Shown: positions 1 through 6,661, numbered from the stretch's first letter. The stretch: 18,111 bases of DNA from Moraxella nonliquefaciens (GCF_001679005.1 NZ_LXTW01000023.1:1-18111), one strand, 5' to 3'. Translations and numbers: made by a program. The notes: generated by a model not told the origin, from the letters alone.

Positions 1-302
1 TGGGGGTCAAGGGGTTTTTTAGGTTTTTGTAAAATATTTGTAGGGGGTTGATTTTTAGGGGGTTTTATAAATTAAAAATGACCGTGTAACTGACTTTTTA
101 TCATGATGGCATAAGAATCATCTTAAACATGCACCCTTAATATTTTAGAAAAATTTAGAATCATCAATGAGTTGTAAATAAATCTGCATTTTATTAACAC
201 TTGACTCTCACCAAATAAATCATCAAAAACATTTCATGGCGTCCCACTAAATGGTAAAATATGCCAAATTTTCTATTTTTATAACTTTTATTGAGAATCA
301 TC
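1..302. other. intergenic leader upstream of upp
   Basis: No convincing gene is visible here. The first 62 bases carry four runs of four or five G (2-6, 11-14, 43-47, 58-62), two of them inside a repeated AGGGGGTT (42-49 and 57-64). The rest is AT-rich. The upp promoter is placed near its 3' end. The small minus-strand open frame across 194-376 overlaps the start of upp and looks like chance. Confidence 0.5.
252..260 (+). promoter_or_regulatory. candidate upp promoter (extended -10)
   Basis: TGGTAAAAT at 252-260 fits an extended -10 (TGn followed by a 5/6 match to TATAAT). It would place transcription start near 267 and give a leader of roughly 35 nt before the upp ATG at 303. No good -35 is present at the expected distance, which is tolerated by extended -10 promoters. 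Inference from sequence only. Confidence 0.35.
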
Positions 303-932
303 ATGCAAATCACCATCATTGACCACCCTCTTGTCCGCCACAAATTATCCCTCATGCGAGAAAAAAACTGCTCCACCTATACGTTTCGTACGCTGACCAA
401 CGAACTTGGAAGGCTGATGGCGTATGAAGCAAGCCGTGATTTTGAGACCGAAGATTTTGACATGAATGGCTGGGACGGAAATACCATCAAAGGTACACAA
501 GTCAAGGGCAAGACGGTAACACTGGTACCGATTTTACGAGCAGGGCTTGGCATGTTAGATGGCGTACTTGACCTACTACCTACCGCCAAAATCTCGTTTG
601 TCGGCTTGCAACGTGATGAAGAAACGCTTGAACCTGTACCATTTTTTGAAAAATTTGTCAAAGACATTCATAAACGCCCTGCCCTGATTTTAGACCCCAT
701 GCTTGCCACAGGTGGTAGTATGGTGGCAACCATTGATATGCTAAAAAAACATGGATGCAAAAGCATCAAAGCCTTGGTACTGGTCGCCGCCCCAGAGGGT
801 GTGAAACTTGTCAATCACGCCCATCCTGATGTTGAGATTTTTAGTGCATCGCTTGACAGCCATTTGAACGAAAATGGCTATATCATCCCAGGTCTTGGAG
901 ATGCTGGCGATAAGATTTTTGGTACTCGCTAA
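303..932 (+). CDS. upp: uracil phosphoribosyltransferase
   Basis: Upp converts uracil and PRPP to UMP in cytoplasmic pyrimidine salvage. The 209-residue product matches the usual family length (208 in E. coli). The PRPP-binding loop is visible around residues 128-140 (LILDPMLATGGSM), and the C-terminal uracil-binding segment GYIIPGLGDAGDK is at 192-204, ending in IFGTR as is typical. The ATG at 303 is chosen over an in-frame TTG at 291 because the protein from 303 begins MQITIIDHP, in register with known Upp. A weak GAGA-like ribosome site precedes it. The gene is monocistronic: it is followed at once by a terminator and by a convergent gene. Nothing looks damaged. Confidence 0.95.
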   Translation: MQITIIDHPLVRHKLSLMREKNCSTYTFRTLTNELGRLMAYEASRDFETEDFDMNGWDGNTIKGTQVKGKTVTLVPILRAGLGMLDGVLDLLPTAKISFVGLQRDEETLEPVPFFEKFVKDIHKRPALILDPMLATGGSMVATIDMLKKHGCKSIKALVLVAAPEGVKLVNHAHPDVEIFSASLDSHLNENGYIIPGLGDAGDKIFGTR

Positions 933-938
933 ATTACT

Positions 939-1781
939 CTACGCCAGTCTTAATGATTGGCGTTTTTGTTTTATTTTTGAGATGACAACTGCCAAAGCAA
1001 ACACCATTGCCTGCAACAGCACAATGGTCGCCCCTGTTGCCGAATCCAAATGAAAACTTAAAATCACACCCAAAAAACTTGTCAAACACGAACTTATCAC
1101 AGCCACAGCCAGCATGGTATGAAATCGTCTACACAAAACAAATGCTGTAATGCCAGGGGAGATAAGCATGGCTACCACTAAAATTACACCAACTGCAAAC
1201 ATGGTAACCACAATCGTAGCGGACAGCAAAATAAGTAACCCATAATGTAATACCCTAGGCGATAATCCTGCTACACGGGCGTGGCTTGGGTCAAAACAAT
1301 ACAAGAGCAAATCCTTACCCTTTAACAGCACTACTCCCAAAATCACCGCACAAATGACCATCGTTTGGATGAGCATATCATGACTGATGCCAAGTAAGTT
1401 GCCAAACAAAATATGCTTTAAGTGCTGATCGGTATCTATCTTAGTAAACATGACAAGACCCATAGCAAACATGCCTGCAAAGACAATGCCCATGAGTGTA
1501 TCTTCTTTGATGCGAGTGTTGTTTTTTAAAAAACCCACTGACACAGCACATAAAAGCCCCGCCACAAAAGCCCCAAACGATATCGGAAGTCCAAGCCAAA
1601 ACGCCACAATGACCCCCGGAAACACAGCATGGCTAATCGCATCACCCATAAGCGACCAACCTTTTAGCACCACATAGCACGACAGCACCGCACACACTGC
1701 CCCAACAATGAGTGATGACAATAGGGCGTGTTGCATAAAGGGATAAGATAGGGGGGTTAGGAGAAGGTCGGTTGGGGTCAT
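939..1781 (-). CDS. afeD: AfeD/SitD-type manganese/iron ABC transporter permease
   Basis: Integral-membrane subunit of an ABC-3 family metal importer (SitD/YfeD/AfeD type) that would partner with AfeC, the AfeB ATPase and the AfeA lipoprotein. The 280-residue protein is almost entirely hydrophobic segments and carries the conserved loop LKGWSLMGDAISHAV.PG near residues 39-56, as in AfeC. Length is normal. The ATG at 1779-1781 has a good ribosome site (AAAGGTGA) just upstream. The gene is separated from afeC by about 1.95 kb holding three unrelated genes; with that segment removed, the afeC stop would lie about 17 nt before this ATG, a normal operon junction. Its stop lies within the upp terminator. 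Metal specificity is inferred from the family; afeD could also be called sitD or yfeD. Confidence 0.88.
   Translation of the reverse strand: MTPTDLLLTPLSYPFMQHALLSSLIVGAVCAVLSCYVVLKGWSLMGDAISHAVFPGVIVAFWLGLPISFGAFVAGLLCAVSVGFLKNNTRIKEDTLMGIVFAGMFAMGLVMFTKIDTDQHLKHILFGNLLGISHDMLIQTMVICAVILGVVLLKGKDLLLYCFDPSHARVAGLSPRVLHYGLLILLSATIVVTMFAVGVILVVAMLISPGITAFVLCRRFHTMLAVAVISSCLTSFLGVILSFHLDSATGATIVLLQAMVFALAVVISKIKQKRQSLRLA
941..972 (+). terminator. upp intrinsic terminator
   Basis: Arms ACGCCAGT (941-948) and ATTGGCGT (956-963) form an 8-bp stem with one G-U pair and a 7-nt loop, followed by a T-rich tail. It begins 9 nt after the upp stop. It overlaps the last codons of the convergent afeD gene, so those residues are encoded inside the terminator. 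On the minus strand there is no U tail, so it should act only on upp. Confidence 0.8.
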
Positions 1782-1792
1782 TTTTCACCTTT

Positions 1793-1815
1793 AAAAACTG
1801 CAACCAATGGTTGCA
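1793..1815 (-). terminator. XRE-gene terminator hairpin / left island inverted repeat
   Basis: TGCAACCA (1799-1806) and TGGTTGCA (1808-1815) are perfect 8-bp arms around one base. On the minus strand the hairpin is followed by GTTTTT, the form of a short intrinsic terminator. It lies 3 nt after the stop of the XRE gene and about 11 nt before the afeD ribosome site, so it could also attenuate afeD. It is one copy of the module that bounds the inserted island; the other copy is at 3715-3731. Confidence 0.6.
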
Positions 1816-1818
1816 AAA

Positions 1819-2190
1819 TTAAGCTTTATCCAAAAGTTTTCTTAAAAGTTCAATTTCTTTGTCTTTTTGGGCGATGATTTCGTCTTTGTGCGATGCGGTT
1901 AATTTTAATTTTTCAATTTCAGAAATTAAATTTTGGTCATTATTATAGTAATTATTGCTATAATTTTCACTAATTTGACAAACAACATTTTTATTATCTA
2001 ATTTCAATAACTCAATTACTTTAACACCCAATAATTCGGCAATTTCGTCCAATCTTTCTAAATTAGGCATACTTTCACCACGCTCTATTTTGGCATAGCC
2101 GTTTCTTGTAAGACCTAATTTGTCCGCCATTTGTTCTTGTGTCCAATGGCGTTCTTCTCGCAATTCACGAATGGCGACAAAATCAATCAT
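1819..2190 (-). CDS. XRE-family helix-turn-helix regulator with C-terminal coiled coil
   Basis: Probable DNA-binding repressor of the Cro/CI (HTH_3) class. From the ATG at 2188-2190 it is 123 residues: an HTH domain over about residues 1-58 (ELREERHWTQEQMADKLGL, then a recognition-helix stretch ending KIERGESMPN, then the ELLGV segment), an Asn/Tyr-rich linker, and a charged heptad-like helix (about 88-123) suggesting a coiled coil for oligomerisation. An in-frame TTG at 2214 would add eight residues, but the ATG has AGGT at suitable distance and better matches the family. It is divergent from the two rightward island genes. A perfect palindrome (2208-2221) in the shared upstream region is a likely operator. 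The target genes are unknown; control of itself and its divergent neighbours is inferred. Confidence 0.8.
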   Translation of the reverse strand: MIDFVAIRELREERHWTQEQMADKLGLTRNGYAKIERGESMPNLERLDEIAELLGVKVIELLKLDNKNVVCQISENYSNNYYNNDQNLISEIEKLKLTASHKDEIIAQKDKEIELLRKLLDKA

Positions 2191-2207
2191 AAAATACCTA
2201 TTATCAG

Positions 2208-2221
2208 TTGTCAAATGACAA
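2208..2221. promoter_or_regulatory. putative operator for the XRE regulator
   Basis: TTGTCA-AA-TGACAA is a perfect 6+6 palindrome with a 2-bp centre, 18 bp upstream of the XRE start codon and in the 110-bp gap between the divergent genes. Short dyads of this size are typical targets of XRE-family dimers. Assignment is from position and symmetry only. Confidence 0.5.
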
Positions 2222-2232
2222 GTTTAAGTTGG

Positions 2233-2261
2233 TTGCAATTTAAGAAAAATTATTGTAACAT
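2233..2261 (+). promoter_or_regulatory. weak candidate promoter for the rightward island genes
   Basis: TTGCAA (2233-2238) and TAACAT (2256-2261) are separated by 17 bp; each matches the sigma-70 hexamers at four of six positions. The -35 overlaps TGGTTGCA (2230-2237), the same 8-mer that forms one arm of the left boundary hairpin. It lies just downstream of the operator palindrome, so binding there could affect both directions. Confidence 0.3.
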
Positions 2262-2300
2262 AAGGACGATTATTTGGCAAATTAAATATGGGTAAATTTT

Positions 2301-2762
2301 ATGAAAAAGCTAATATTATTAGGTCTATTATTATCAAGCAGTCAAGTGGCAATGGCGGTAAATTGGGTGAACACAGGCGTAACAGGAGAGCAAAAACAAA
2401 TAATTTGGATAGATATTGACAGCATATCAGGTTATTATTTTAATAACTATGATAAAAACAATTACTATGTAACTGCTTGGTTAAAATTTGATTACCCTAC
2501 TTCTCAAAAACTAAGAGACGGTCGCTCATATCATCAAGTAAAGGAGCTTTGGTATTTTGATTGCTTAGCTGGTAAATCAAATTATGGTGATGTGGTATTT
2601 TATGCCAGTAATGGCAATTTGGTTGTTAGTGGTAAGAACAATCATCTATCTACTTATTCATCTAGTAATTGGGATAGGATTGTTCCAGATACAGTAGCAG
2701 ACGGTTTATCAAAAACAACCTGTAATTTTTATAACATCAAATCAGCTTATCAAACCAAATAA
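2301..2762 (+). CDS. secreted surface-adhesin-E-like protein
   Basis: A 153-residue protein with a clear Sec signal peptide (MKK, hydrophobic core, AMA cleavage after residue 19). The mature part begins VNWVNTG and carries the pattern I associate with the surface-adhesin protein E domain (Haemophilus protein E type): IDIDSI near 37-42, a Y.TAWLKFDY stretch near 56-65, a Tyr-Lys-containing strand before FDC (Cys88), a 'YASNGNLVVS' strand, IVPDTVADGL near 127-136, and a second Cys at 141. The two cysteines probably form a disulfide. A weak GGGTAA ribosome site precedes the ATG. The next gene starts 79 nt downstream on the same strand and may be co-transcribed. Base composition is visibly more AT-rich than in flanking afe genes. 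Adhesin function is not shown; only the fold family is suggested. Confidence 0.68.
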   Translation: MKKLILLGLLLSSSQVAMAVNWVNTGVTGEQKQIIWIDIDSISGYYFNNYDKNNYYVTAWLKFDYPTSQKLRDGRSYHQVKELWYFDCLAGKSNYGDVVFYASNGNLVVSGKNNHLSTYSSSNWDRIVPDTVADGLSKTTCNFYNIKSAYQTK

Positions 2763-2841
2763 GGAAGCATTATTAAACTTCCACACAATTTTATCTTAAT
2801 ACACCAGTAGAATTATTAGAATATATAAAAATGGAATATTT

Positions 2842-3711
2842 ATGAAAGATAATCCTTCTGCAAATCTTGTCGTAGCCTACATATATCTCACTCCATTTAT
2901 TGCTTTTTTATTGATTATTTTATATATATTTATCGGTTTGCCATTTCAAAATAAATATAATTTTGAGAAAGAAATACAAAAATATGAAAATATGGCAAAA
3001 AATGGAGATATATTAGCACACTTTGAACTGGCTCACTTATACAAACGCGGATATCCTTATTTTCTTAGTTTAGATTCTGATGTGGATTTACAAAAATCCG
3101 CTTACTGGTATGAGCAAGCAGCCCTAAAAGGCGATGCGGAAGCTCAATACAAAATTGCCGAAATCTATCAAAACGGTATTGGTATTCCAACGAATTTAAA
3201 AAATGCAAGTTATTGGTATGAGCAATCTGCCATACAAAACAATAGCGATGCACAATTTCAACTTGCTGAAAATTGGAAAAATGGTGCTGGTGTTCCGAAA
3301 AATAACAACAATGCAATTTATTGGTACACAAAATCAGCCGAAAATAACAATACTCAGGCAATGGAAAAAATCGGCATCATTTATCACGACGGTTTATTGG
3401 GTGTGGCGAAAAATAAGGAATTGGCACTAAGTTGGTTTCAAAAACTTAGAGATATGCCCAATTACATAATAAATAGCGATATAAATGCGAGATTATATTT
3501 TCTTGAAAACCCAATAGAGATTGCAAAACCACAGCAACCAGAATTACAAATCCCCCAACAACAATACACCAATACAAACAAATACTATCCATCAGAACAT
3601 TATGGGTATAGCAAAGAGCCTACCGCTCAATGTTGGGACGGTACTTATAGTTATAGTTTAGGTAGGCGAGGCGTTTGCTCTGGACACGGCGGTGTCAAAT
3701 ATTGGTTTTAA
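2842..3711 (+). CDS. membrane-anchored Sel1-repeat protein with DUF3761-like C-terminus
   Basis: A 289-residue protein with one N-terminal membrane segment (about residues 9-33) and no cleavable signal visible. Next come about four Sel1-like (TPR-type) repeats at roughly 58-96, 97-132, 133-168 and 169-204, recognisable from A.YWYEQAA..G.AEAQ and NG.GVPKN motifs. A Pro/Gln-rich linker (229-243) leads to a short tail with CWDGTYSYS, RRGVCSGHGGV and final KYWF (263-289), which resembles the DUF3761 motif. Sel1 repeats mediate protein-protein contacts; the tail's two cysteines and glycine-histidine cluster suggest a small disulfide- or metal-stabilised module on the far side of the membrane. GGA lies 6 nt before the ATG. 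The stop codon sits inside the right boundary repeat. Biological role unknown. Confidence 0.78.
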   Translation: MKDNPSANLVVAYIYLTPFIAFLLIILYIFIGLPFQNKYNFEKEIQKYENMAKNGDILAHFELAHLYKRGYPYFLSLDSDVDLQKSAYWYEQAALKGDAEAQYKIAEIYQNGIGIPTNLKNASYWYEQSAIQNNSDAQFQLAENWKNGAGVPKNNNNAIYWYTKSAENNNTQAMEKIGIIYHDGLLGVAKNKELALSWFQKLRDMPNYIINSDINARLYFLENPIEIAKPQQPELQIPQQQYTNTNKYYPSEHYGYSKEPTAQCWDGTYSYSLGRRGVCSGHGGVKYWF

Positions 3712-3714
3712 TTT

Positions 3715-3731
3715 TGCAACAGCCTGTTGCA
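3715..3731 (+). repeat. right island inverted repeat / hairpin
   Basis: TGCAACAG (3715-3722) and CTGTTGCA (3724-3731) are perfect 8-bp arms around one base. It starts 3 nt after the Sel1-protein stop and directly touches the convergent afeC stop codon (3732-3734). Read inward, it shares TGCAAC, five differing bases and then GTTGCAAAATTAA with the left boundary. It could fold as an RNA hairpin, but the following TTATTCC is a poor U tail, so termination here is uncertain. Confidence 0.6.
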
Positions 3732-4577
3732 TTATTCCACTTTCCTTTTTCTCAAAACCCCAAACTTCCCCGAAAACAAAAATGCCCCAACAAAACACAG
3801 CGTTTGAAGTAGCACAATCACACCGCCTGTCGCCCCGTCTAGGTAGTAGCTTAGATACACGCCAAGCCCGCTTGTGGCTACGCCCAAAAATCCTGCGATG
3901 AGGATAAGCGGACGAAATCTATCGGTAAGCTGATATGCCGTTGCCCCTGGGGTGATAACCATCGCAATCACCAAAATCGCCCCCACTGTTTGTAGTGCCG
4001 ACACCACGCACGCTGACAATAAACTAAAAAACAGCAGTTGATATATTTTTGGTGACAATCCAACTGATTTGGCGTGAATCTCATCAAAAAAAACAAGCAG
4101 TAAATCTTTCCAAAAAACAAGTAAGAAACCAAGCGACACCGCCATAACAATCGCTACCTGCATCATATCGCCATCACTAATGCCCAAAATATTACCAAAA
4201 ATAATCTCTTGAACATTGACAGATGTGGGATTGACAGAAATAATAAATAACCCCAACGCAAAAAATGTGGTGAAAATAAAACCGATTACCGCATCTTCTT
4301 TTAGGTTGGTCAAGGATTTTACCCACAAAATCGCCAAAGACGCCAATATTCCCGAAAAAAACGCCCCAATGGCATAAGGCAATCCCAAAGCATACGCAAT
4401 CGCCACCCCCGGTACGACCGCATGAGATAGGGCATCACCAATAAGCGACCAACCTTTTAACATCAAATAAGCAGATAAAAATGCACATACCCCACCAACC
4501 AAAGACGATAGCACCATCGCTTTGACCATATACTCATAGGCAAATGGCTCAGCAAGTAAGACAAAAAGCTCACTCAT
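3732..4577 (-). CDS. afeC: AfeC/SitC-type manganese/iron ABC transporter permease
   Basis: ABC-3 family inner-membrane permease, 281 residues with about eight hydrophobic segments. It carries the conserved family stretch MLKGWSLIGDALSHAVVPG near residues 38-56. It would pair with AfeD to form the translocation path for Mn(II)/Fe(II) delivered by AfeA and powered by AfeB. The ATG (4575-4577) overlaps the afeB stop as ATGA, so the two are translationally coupled. Its own stop is directly followed by the right boundary hairpin of the inserted island. Read on this strand, that hairpin has no U tail, so afeABC transcripts may run on antisense through the two rightward island genes before reaching afeD. 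Length and motifs look intact; the choice between AfeC and AfeD names follows gene order. Confidence 0.9.
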   Translation of the reverse strand: MSELFVLLAEPFAYEYMVKAMVLSSLVGGVCAFLSAYLMLKGWSLIGDALSHAVVPGVAIAYALGLPYAIGAFFSGILASLAILWVKSLTNLKEDAVIGFIFTTFFALGLFIISVNPTSVNVQEIIFGNILGISDGDMMQVAIVMAVSLGFLLVFWKDLLLVFFDEIHAKSVGLSPKIYQLLFFSLLSACVVSALQTVGAILVIAMVITPGATAYQLTDRFRPLILIAGFLGVATSGLGVYLSYYLDGATGGVIVLLQTLCFVGAFLFSGKFGVLRKRKVE

Positions 4578-5587
4578 GGCACATCCTTATTTGGAACTAA
4601 AATGGGGTTTGGTATTATGGTATCAGTTTTTGGGTTGTATAATTGCACACCGTCATCTTTTGGTCGTTTTTGGTTCATATTGACCTGACACACACCAGTT
4701 ACCTGTGTGGTTTTATCTCTGTGATGATGCTTGGATGTCTCATCATGCACCCCATAAAACACCGCAGGCACTTCATCATCTGCCAAAATCGTAACCGCAC
4801 GGCTGTCATCATCATCATGTAAGTCCTTACCTGCCAAACGAATTTGTCGTAACACGCCACCAAATACCTTTTCCAAATTTTGCTGAGTAAAAGTGTCTTT
4901 GGTTGTACCGCTTGCCAGTACGGTGCGATTTATCATTACCACCTGATCACAAAATTCAGGAATTGTTCCCAAATTATGCGTAGAAATCAAAATCAAATGT
5001 CCCTGTGCTTTTAGCTCATCCAGCAAGGTCATGATCGCTTTTTCGGTTTTGACATCAACGCCTGTAAAGGGTTCGTCAAGCAAGATAATTTTGCTTTGTT
5101 GGGCAAGAGAACGGGCCAAAAATACCCGCTTTTTTTGTCCACCTGACAATTCGCTGATTTGCCTGTCCTTTAAATGCAAAATGTCCACCCGAGCCATCGC
5201 ATCATCCACTCTTTGGCGGTCGCCTGCTTTGGGCATTCGCAAAAAATTCATATAGCCATACCGCCCCATCATCACCACATCATAGACCGATACAGGAAAT
5301 TGCCAATCCACTTCTTCGGCTTGAGGAACATAGGCGACAAGATTTTGTTTTAAGGCGGTATTGATGGGAAGACCACAGAGCAAAATTTGCCCTGACTGGG
5401 GTTTAATCAGTCCCATGATGGACTTAAATAGTGTGGACTTACCAGAACCATTTACTCCAACCAAGGCACAAGTTGTACCGCCTGTTAGGCTAAAATTCAT
5501 ATCAAAAAGGGCGTGATGACCGTTGGTATAACGTACGGACAAATTCTGAACGCTGATGCTGACAGTCATATTGTGAATGTGAGTCAT
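4574..5587 (-). CDS. afeB: AfeB/SitB-type metal ABC transporter ATPase
   Basis: Cytoplasmic ATPase of the metal importer. Walker A GVNGSGKST is at 44-52, the signature LSGGQ at 147-151, Walker B IILLDEP at 167-173 and the H-loop His at 204. VPQAEEVDWQFPVSVYDVV (87-105) includes the Q-loop and is typical of SitB/YfeB. The C-terminal DLHDDDDSRAVTIL segment also occurs in this subfamily as I recall it, but about 60 further residues follow, with HHHRD and a Pro-rich end, making the 337-residue protein longer than the usual roughly 300. The ATG at 5585-5587 lacks a clear ribosome site; an ATG six codons later is an alternative and is no better. afeA lies 111 nt upstream with a terminator in between. 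Confidence 0.92.
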   Translation of the reverse strand: MTHIHNMTVSISVQNLSVRYTNGHHALFDMNFSLTGGTTCALVGVNGSGKSTLFKSIMGLIKPQSGQILLCGLPINTALKQNLVAYVPQAEEVDWQFPVSVYDVVMMGRYGYMNFLRMPKAGDRQRVDDAMARVDILHLKDRQISELSGGQKKRVFLARSLAQQSKIILLDEPFTGVDVKTEKAIMTLLDELKAQGHLILISTHNLGTIPEFCDQVVMINRTVLASGTTKDTFTQQNLEKVFGGVLRQIRLAGKDLHDDDDSRAVTILADDEVPAVFYGVHDETSKHHHRDKTTQVTGVCQVNMNQKRPKDDGVQLYNPKTDTIIPNPILVPNKDVP

Positions 5588-5600
5588 AAAATATTAAAAA

Positions 5601-5652
5601 TTGATTTAAAAAAGATAGAAAATTTTCAAAATTTATATGTTTTTTAAATCAA
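5601..5652. repeat. AT-rich 13-bp inverted repeat in the afeA-afeB gap
   Basis: TTGATTTAAAAAA (5601-5613) and TTTTTTAAATCAA (5640-5652) are perfect 13-bp arms separated by 26 bp, which contain a 10-bp palindrome GAAAATTTTC (5618-5627). The outer arm touches the afeA terminator. It may form a structure in the afeB leader or a protein-binding dyad; no function can be assigned. Confidence 0.55.
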
Positions 5653-5688
5653 AAATTTGGCAAGACAACTCTCTTATCTTGCCAAATT
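5650..5688 (-). terminator. intra-operon terminator after afeA
   Basis: Perfect 12-bp arms AATTTGGCAAGA (5654-5665) and TCTTGCCAAATT (5677-5688) around an 11-nt loop. On the minus strand the stem is followed by TTTTTGATTT. It lies 10 nt after the afeA stop and before afeB. It should stop part of the transcription, giving more binding protein than permease/ATPase, a pattern common in ABC importer operons. Confidence 0.8.
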
Positions 5689-5698
5689 AGCTTATCAA

Positions 5699-6661
5699 TC
5701 ATTTTTGGGCTTTTGCATCCTCAAAGCCTTTTACCACCGTACTTGTCGTTACATTTAATAAGTCAAGATAAGTTGGTACAGCACCATCTTTTTCGCTTAG
5801 GCTGTCCACATAAAGTACGCCACCATAATACGCCCCTGCCTCCTTAGCGACTTGTTTGGCAGGTTTGTCCGATATGGTGCTTTCGCTAAATACCACAGGG
5901 ATTTTGTTGGCTTTGACCGTGTCAATGAGTGTTTTGACCTGTTGTGGCGTACCTTGTTGCTCGGCGTTAATATCCCACAGATAAGCTTCTTTTAGTCCAT
6001 AGTCTTCTGCCAAATAACTAAACGCCCCTTCTGATGTTACAAGCCAGCGTTCATTTTGGGGAATGTTGGCAAATTTGGCACGCAGTGGCTCGTCCATGGC
6101 TTTGATTTTTTGGGCGTACTCTTCGGCATTTTTGATGTACACTTCTTTATTTTTGGGGTCGTGAGCGATGAATGCGTTTTTGATATTTTCTACATAAATC
6201 AAGGCATTAGACGTAGACATCCAAGCATGTGGATTTGGCATATCCTTGTATGAGCCTGCCTTAATGGGAATGGGCGTGATACCATCTGTTACTACCACCG
6301 CAGGAATGTCTTTGGCGTCTTGATAGAATTTTTCAAACCAACGTTCCAAATTCATGCCATTCCACAAAATCAAATCGGCTTCTTTGACCTTAGCAATGTC
6401 CTTTGGGGTCGGCTCATAGTCATGAATCTCCGCTCCTGCCTTGGTAATGGACTCAACGTCTGCTGCGTCTCCTGCGACATTTTGGGCAATGTCTTCAATA
6501 ATGGTAAAGGTCGTTATCACGTTCATTTTTTCGGTTGGGGTAACAGGTGATGGCATCTGTTCGGTTGTCTCACTGGGTTGATTATTGCCACAGCCGATTA
6601 GGGTAAAGCACAGTCCCAAACAGGTTGCCCATTTTTTAAATTCAAAAGAGGTGAACATCAT
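5699..6661 (-). CDS. afeA: AfeA/SitA-type metal-binding lipoprotein (cluster A-I)
   Basis: Periplasmic solute-binding protein of the metal importer. From the ATG at 6659-6661 it is 320 residues, with a lipoprotein signal ending in LIGC (lipobox Cys24), so it should be lipid-anchored. Likely metal ligands are His80 (AEIHDYEP), His145 (NPHAWMS), Glu211 (TSEGAF) and Asp286 (YVDSL), the His-His-Glu-Asp set of Mn/Fe-binding members; zinc-specific ZnuA proteins usually have a third His and a His-rich loop, which is absent. WDINAEQQGTP is also typical of SitA/YfeA. The start is set by GGAG five bases upstream; an in-frame TTG at 6703 has no support, and an adjacent ATG at 6658 is nearly equivalent. 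It is the first gene of the operon. Confidence 0.93.
   Translation of the reverse strand: MMFTSFEFKKWATCLGLCFTLIGCGNNQPSETTEQMPSPVTPTEKMNVITTFTIIEDIAQNVAGDAADVESITKAGAEIHDYEPTPKDIAKVKEADLILWNGMNLERWFEKFYQDAKDIPAVVVTDGITPIPIKAGSYKDMPNPHAWMSTSNALIYVENIKNAFIAHDPKNKEVYIKNAEEYAQKIKAMDEPLRAKFANIPQNERWLVTSEGAFSYLAEDYGLKEAYLWDINAEQQGTPQQVKTLIDTVKANKIPVVFSESTISDKPAKQVAKEAGAYYGGVLYVDSLSEKDGAVPTYLDLLNVTTSTVVKGFEDAKAQK

Larger units (their letters stand above)
1799..3731. mobile_element. candidate inserted island splitting the afe operon
   Basis: Three genes unrelated to metal transport lie exactly between afeC and afeD. The segment is more AT-rich than its surroundings, two of its genes oppose the operon, and it is bounded by inverted copies of one 24-bp module (TGCAAC, five variable bases, GTTGCAAAATTAA). 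There is no transposase or integrase, and no target duplication is visible outside the repeats. It may be a passively acquired cassette (for example by natural transformation) rather than an autonomous element. An ancestral rearrangement is possible. Confidence 0.5.

Noticed and set aside
2192..2214. TTGACA at the XRE gene with TATGAT 17 bp later as its promoter
   Set aside because: The -10 would overlap the start codon, so transcripts would begin inside the HTH coding region.
3065..3361. 98-residue minus-strand open frame inside the Sel1 gene
   Set aside because: Periodic pattern mirrors the Sel1 repeats on the other strand; no start signal.
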